From positions 90,671-154,670 of the forward strand of contig CAWGAE010000022.1 of NCBI GenBank assembly GCA_963820395.1: a stretch of DNA of 64,000 bases. Reading direction: 5' to 3'. The notes beneath the pieces were generated by a model. That model made no database searches. It worked only from the letters and a program-made list of their open reading frames with translations, and was not told the origin of the DNA. Positions 63,346 to 64,000 of this stretch are shown piece by piece (position 1 is the stretch's first letter; every line of letters starts with the position of its first letter). The stretch comes from DATFVJ01 sp963820395 (lineage in GTDB: Bacteria > Actinomycetota > Actinomycetes > Streptosporangiales > Streptosporangiaceae). Made by a program: the position numbers and the translations under genes.

Positions 63346-64000
63346 CCGGGCGCTCCAGGGCAAAGCGGTGGCGGTGGCTTCGCACCGATCTTGCCCGCGA
63401 CGTAACCGGCGATCCCCTTGGCCGCGCTCAGCAGCTCGGTCCGGCCATACTGATTCCCGTCGGCGCGGACGGCCCGCGGGCGCCCATCCGCGTACCCGGC
63501 CGCGGACATGACAACGTATGGGCCCGCCGAGATGCTCAACGAGACCTGGCGGGCCTGGTCGCCGGACCATTCGGCCAAGGTGCCGGGGAACACGGCCGCG
63601 CGGACGCCGGGCCGCAGGCTACCGGAACCGGACAGGGCGATCGCTGCCGCCGTGGCCGCACCGGCACCCGGCAATACCGCCACCCCGACCGTGATGATGA
63701 ATGCCCCGGTCGCGTCCGCGTAGGTCGCACGCAGGACGGTGCTGCAGCCGAAGCGGGCGAGAGCCCGCGCTGCGGCGCCATCCGTAACGGCGGCGCACGA
63801 AGCCGCGGGCGCGATCCCCACCCGGCGGGCGGTCAGGGCCAGGCCAGTGTCGCTGGCCAGAATCGCCGCGGGCAGGCGGTAGGTGACGCTGGCCGGGAAG
63901 ATCTCCCCGGCCGACCTGGTGCGCCACCGCCCGCCGACCTCCCACGAGATGATCTTCTGCTGCTCCGACCCGGTGAAGTGGCGCGGCATGATGCGGATGC
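63339..64000 (-). CDS. T7SS-associated protein upstream of mycosin, N-terminus cut by window edge
   Basis: At least 216 residues; the frame is open to the right edge, and ATG 63989 has no ribosome-binding site, so the true start probably lies outside. Visible features: RTRSAGEIFPASVTYRLPAA, an SCAAVTDGAAARALARFGCS region with two Cys, LRATYADATGAFIITVGVAV with a hydrophobic segment, and a C-terminus GKIGAKPPPPLCPGAPGC. It may be extracytoplasmic with a disulphide. Stop overlaps the mycosin start, so they are co-translated. Unknown function; a T7SS accessory role is inferred from position. Confidence 0.7.
   Translation of the reverse strand, partial: IRIMPRHFTGSEQQKIISWEVGGRWRTRSAGEIFPASVTYRLPAAILASDTGLALTARRVGIAPAASCAAVTDGAAARALARFGCSTVLRATYADATGAFIITVGVAVLPGAGAATAAAIALSGSGSLRPGVRAAVFPGTLAEWSGDQARQVSLSISAGPYVVMSAAGYADGRPRAVRADGNQYGRTELLSAAKGIAGYVAGKIGAKPPPPLCPGAPGC

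Overview
The window is high-GC actinobacterial DNA. Gene content and order point to a non-streptomycete or filamentous member of the Actinomycetota; order-level placement is not possible from sequence alone. Evidence includes F420 biosynthesis genes, two WhiB proteins, mycoredoxin, AdnA/AdnB, UvrD2, WXG100 and mycosin type VII secretion (T7SS) genes, and frequent GTG/TTG starts with strong GGAGG sites. Two blocks resemble gene orders I know from Mycobacterium tuberculosis: whiB2-fbiA-fbiB-manB (Rv3260c-Rv3264c region) and UPF0182, Lon-PDZ, DUF2342, ABC1 kinase, whiB7, uvrD2, mycoredoxin, nudC, adnB, adnA (Rv3193c-Rv3202c region). No tRNA, rRNA or CRISPR array was seen.

Layout. 1-2.8 kb: a T7SS substrate cluster on the minus strand (EsxB-like, EsxA-like, a proline-rich protein, a PPE-like protein running off the left edge). 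3.7-6.1 kb: whiB and a tetraspan-type membrane protein with a Gln/Tyr/Gly-rich tail. 6.5-11.6 kb: fbiA-fbiB (overlapping) convergent with fbiC, which together supply most of coenzyme F420 synthesis (FO synthase, 2-phospholactate transferase, glutamate ligase/reductase). 11.9-15.2 kb: sugar-nucleotide pyrophosphorylase, GT4 glycosyltransferase, methyltransferase. 15.2-29.2 kb: UPF0182, Lon-like PDZ protease, MoaE, an SDR, DUF2342, a NUDIX protein, a truncated GDT1 exchanger, DUF2064, a DUF45 metallopeptidase, a ThiF-like protein and an ABC1/UbiB kinase. 29.3-30.2 kb: whiB7 with a leader ORF and an attenuator-like hairpin. 30.2-33.7 kb: a decayed stretch with a broken L,D-transpeptidase, two tesB 3' fragments and two lipoproteins. 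34.0-42.7 kb: a sacsin/Hsp90-like protein, an ISAs1-type transposase remnant, tesB, an 18-bp minisatellite, uvrD2, mycoredoxin and an ANTAR protein. 43.0-48.6 kb: accessory stretch with hsp20, a small-gene island including a Phd-like antitoxin, and a secreted His/Gly-repeat protein. 49.1-59.8 kb: nudC, an M20 dipeptidase, DUF1232, adnB-adnA. 60.1-64.0 kb: an overlapping operon of T7SS mycosin, alkyltransferase-like protein, low-molecular-weight tyrosine phosphatase and a fructosamine-kinase-like protein.

Three themes stand out. First, five conserved genes (UPF0182, Lon-PDZ, DUF2342, DUF2064, adnA) each need one or two single-base indel corrections to read through, which suggests sequencing indels or, less likely, widespread gene decay. 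Second, short tandem repeats of 8-25 bp occur between genes and, in frame, inside protein linkers at an unusually high density. Third, fragments of resident genes have been duplicated nearby (tesB 3' ends, a sacsin-like internal piece, the ThiF/ABC1 junction). No obviously new multi-gene defence or biosynthetic system was seen. The best candidates for undescribed biology are the whiB7 leader ORF/attenuator, the 45-46.7 kb small-gene island with an orphan antitoxin, the secreted repeat protein, and the mycosin operon.
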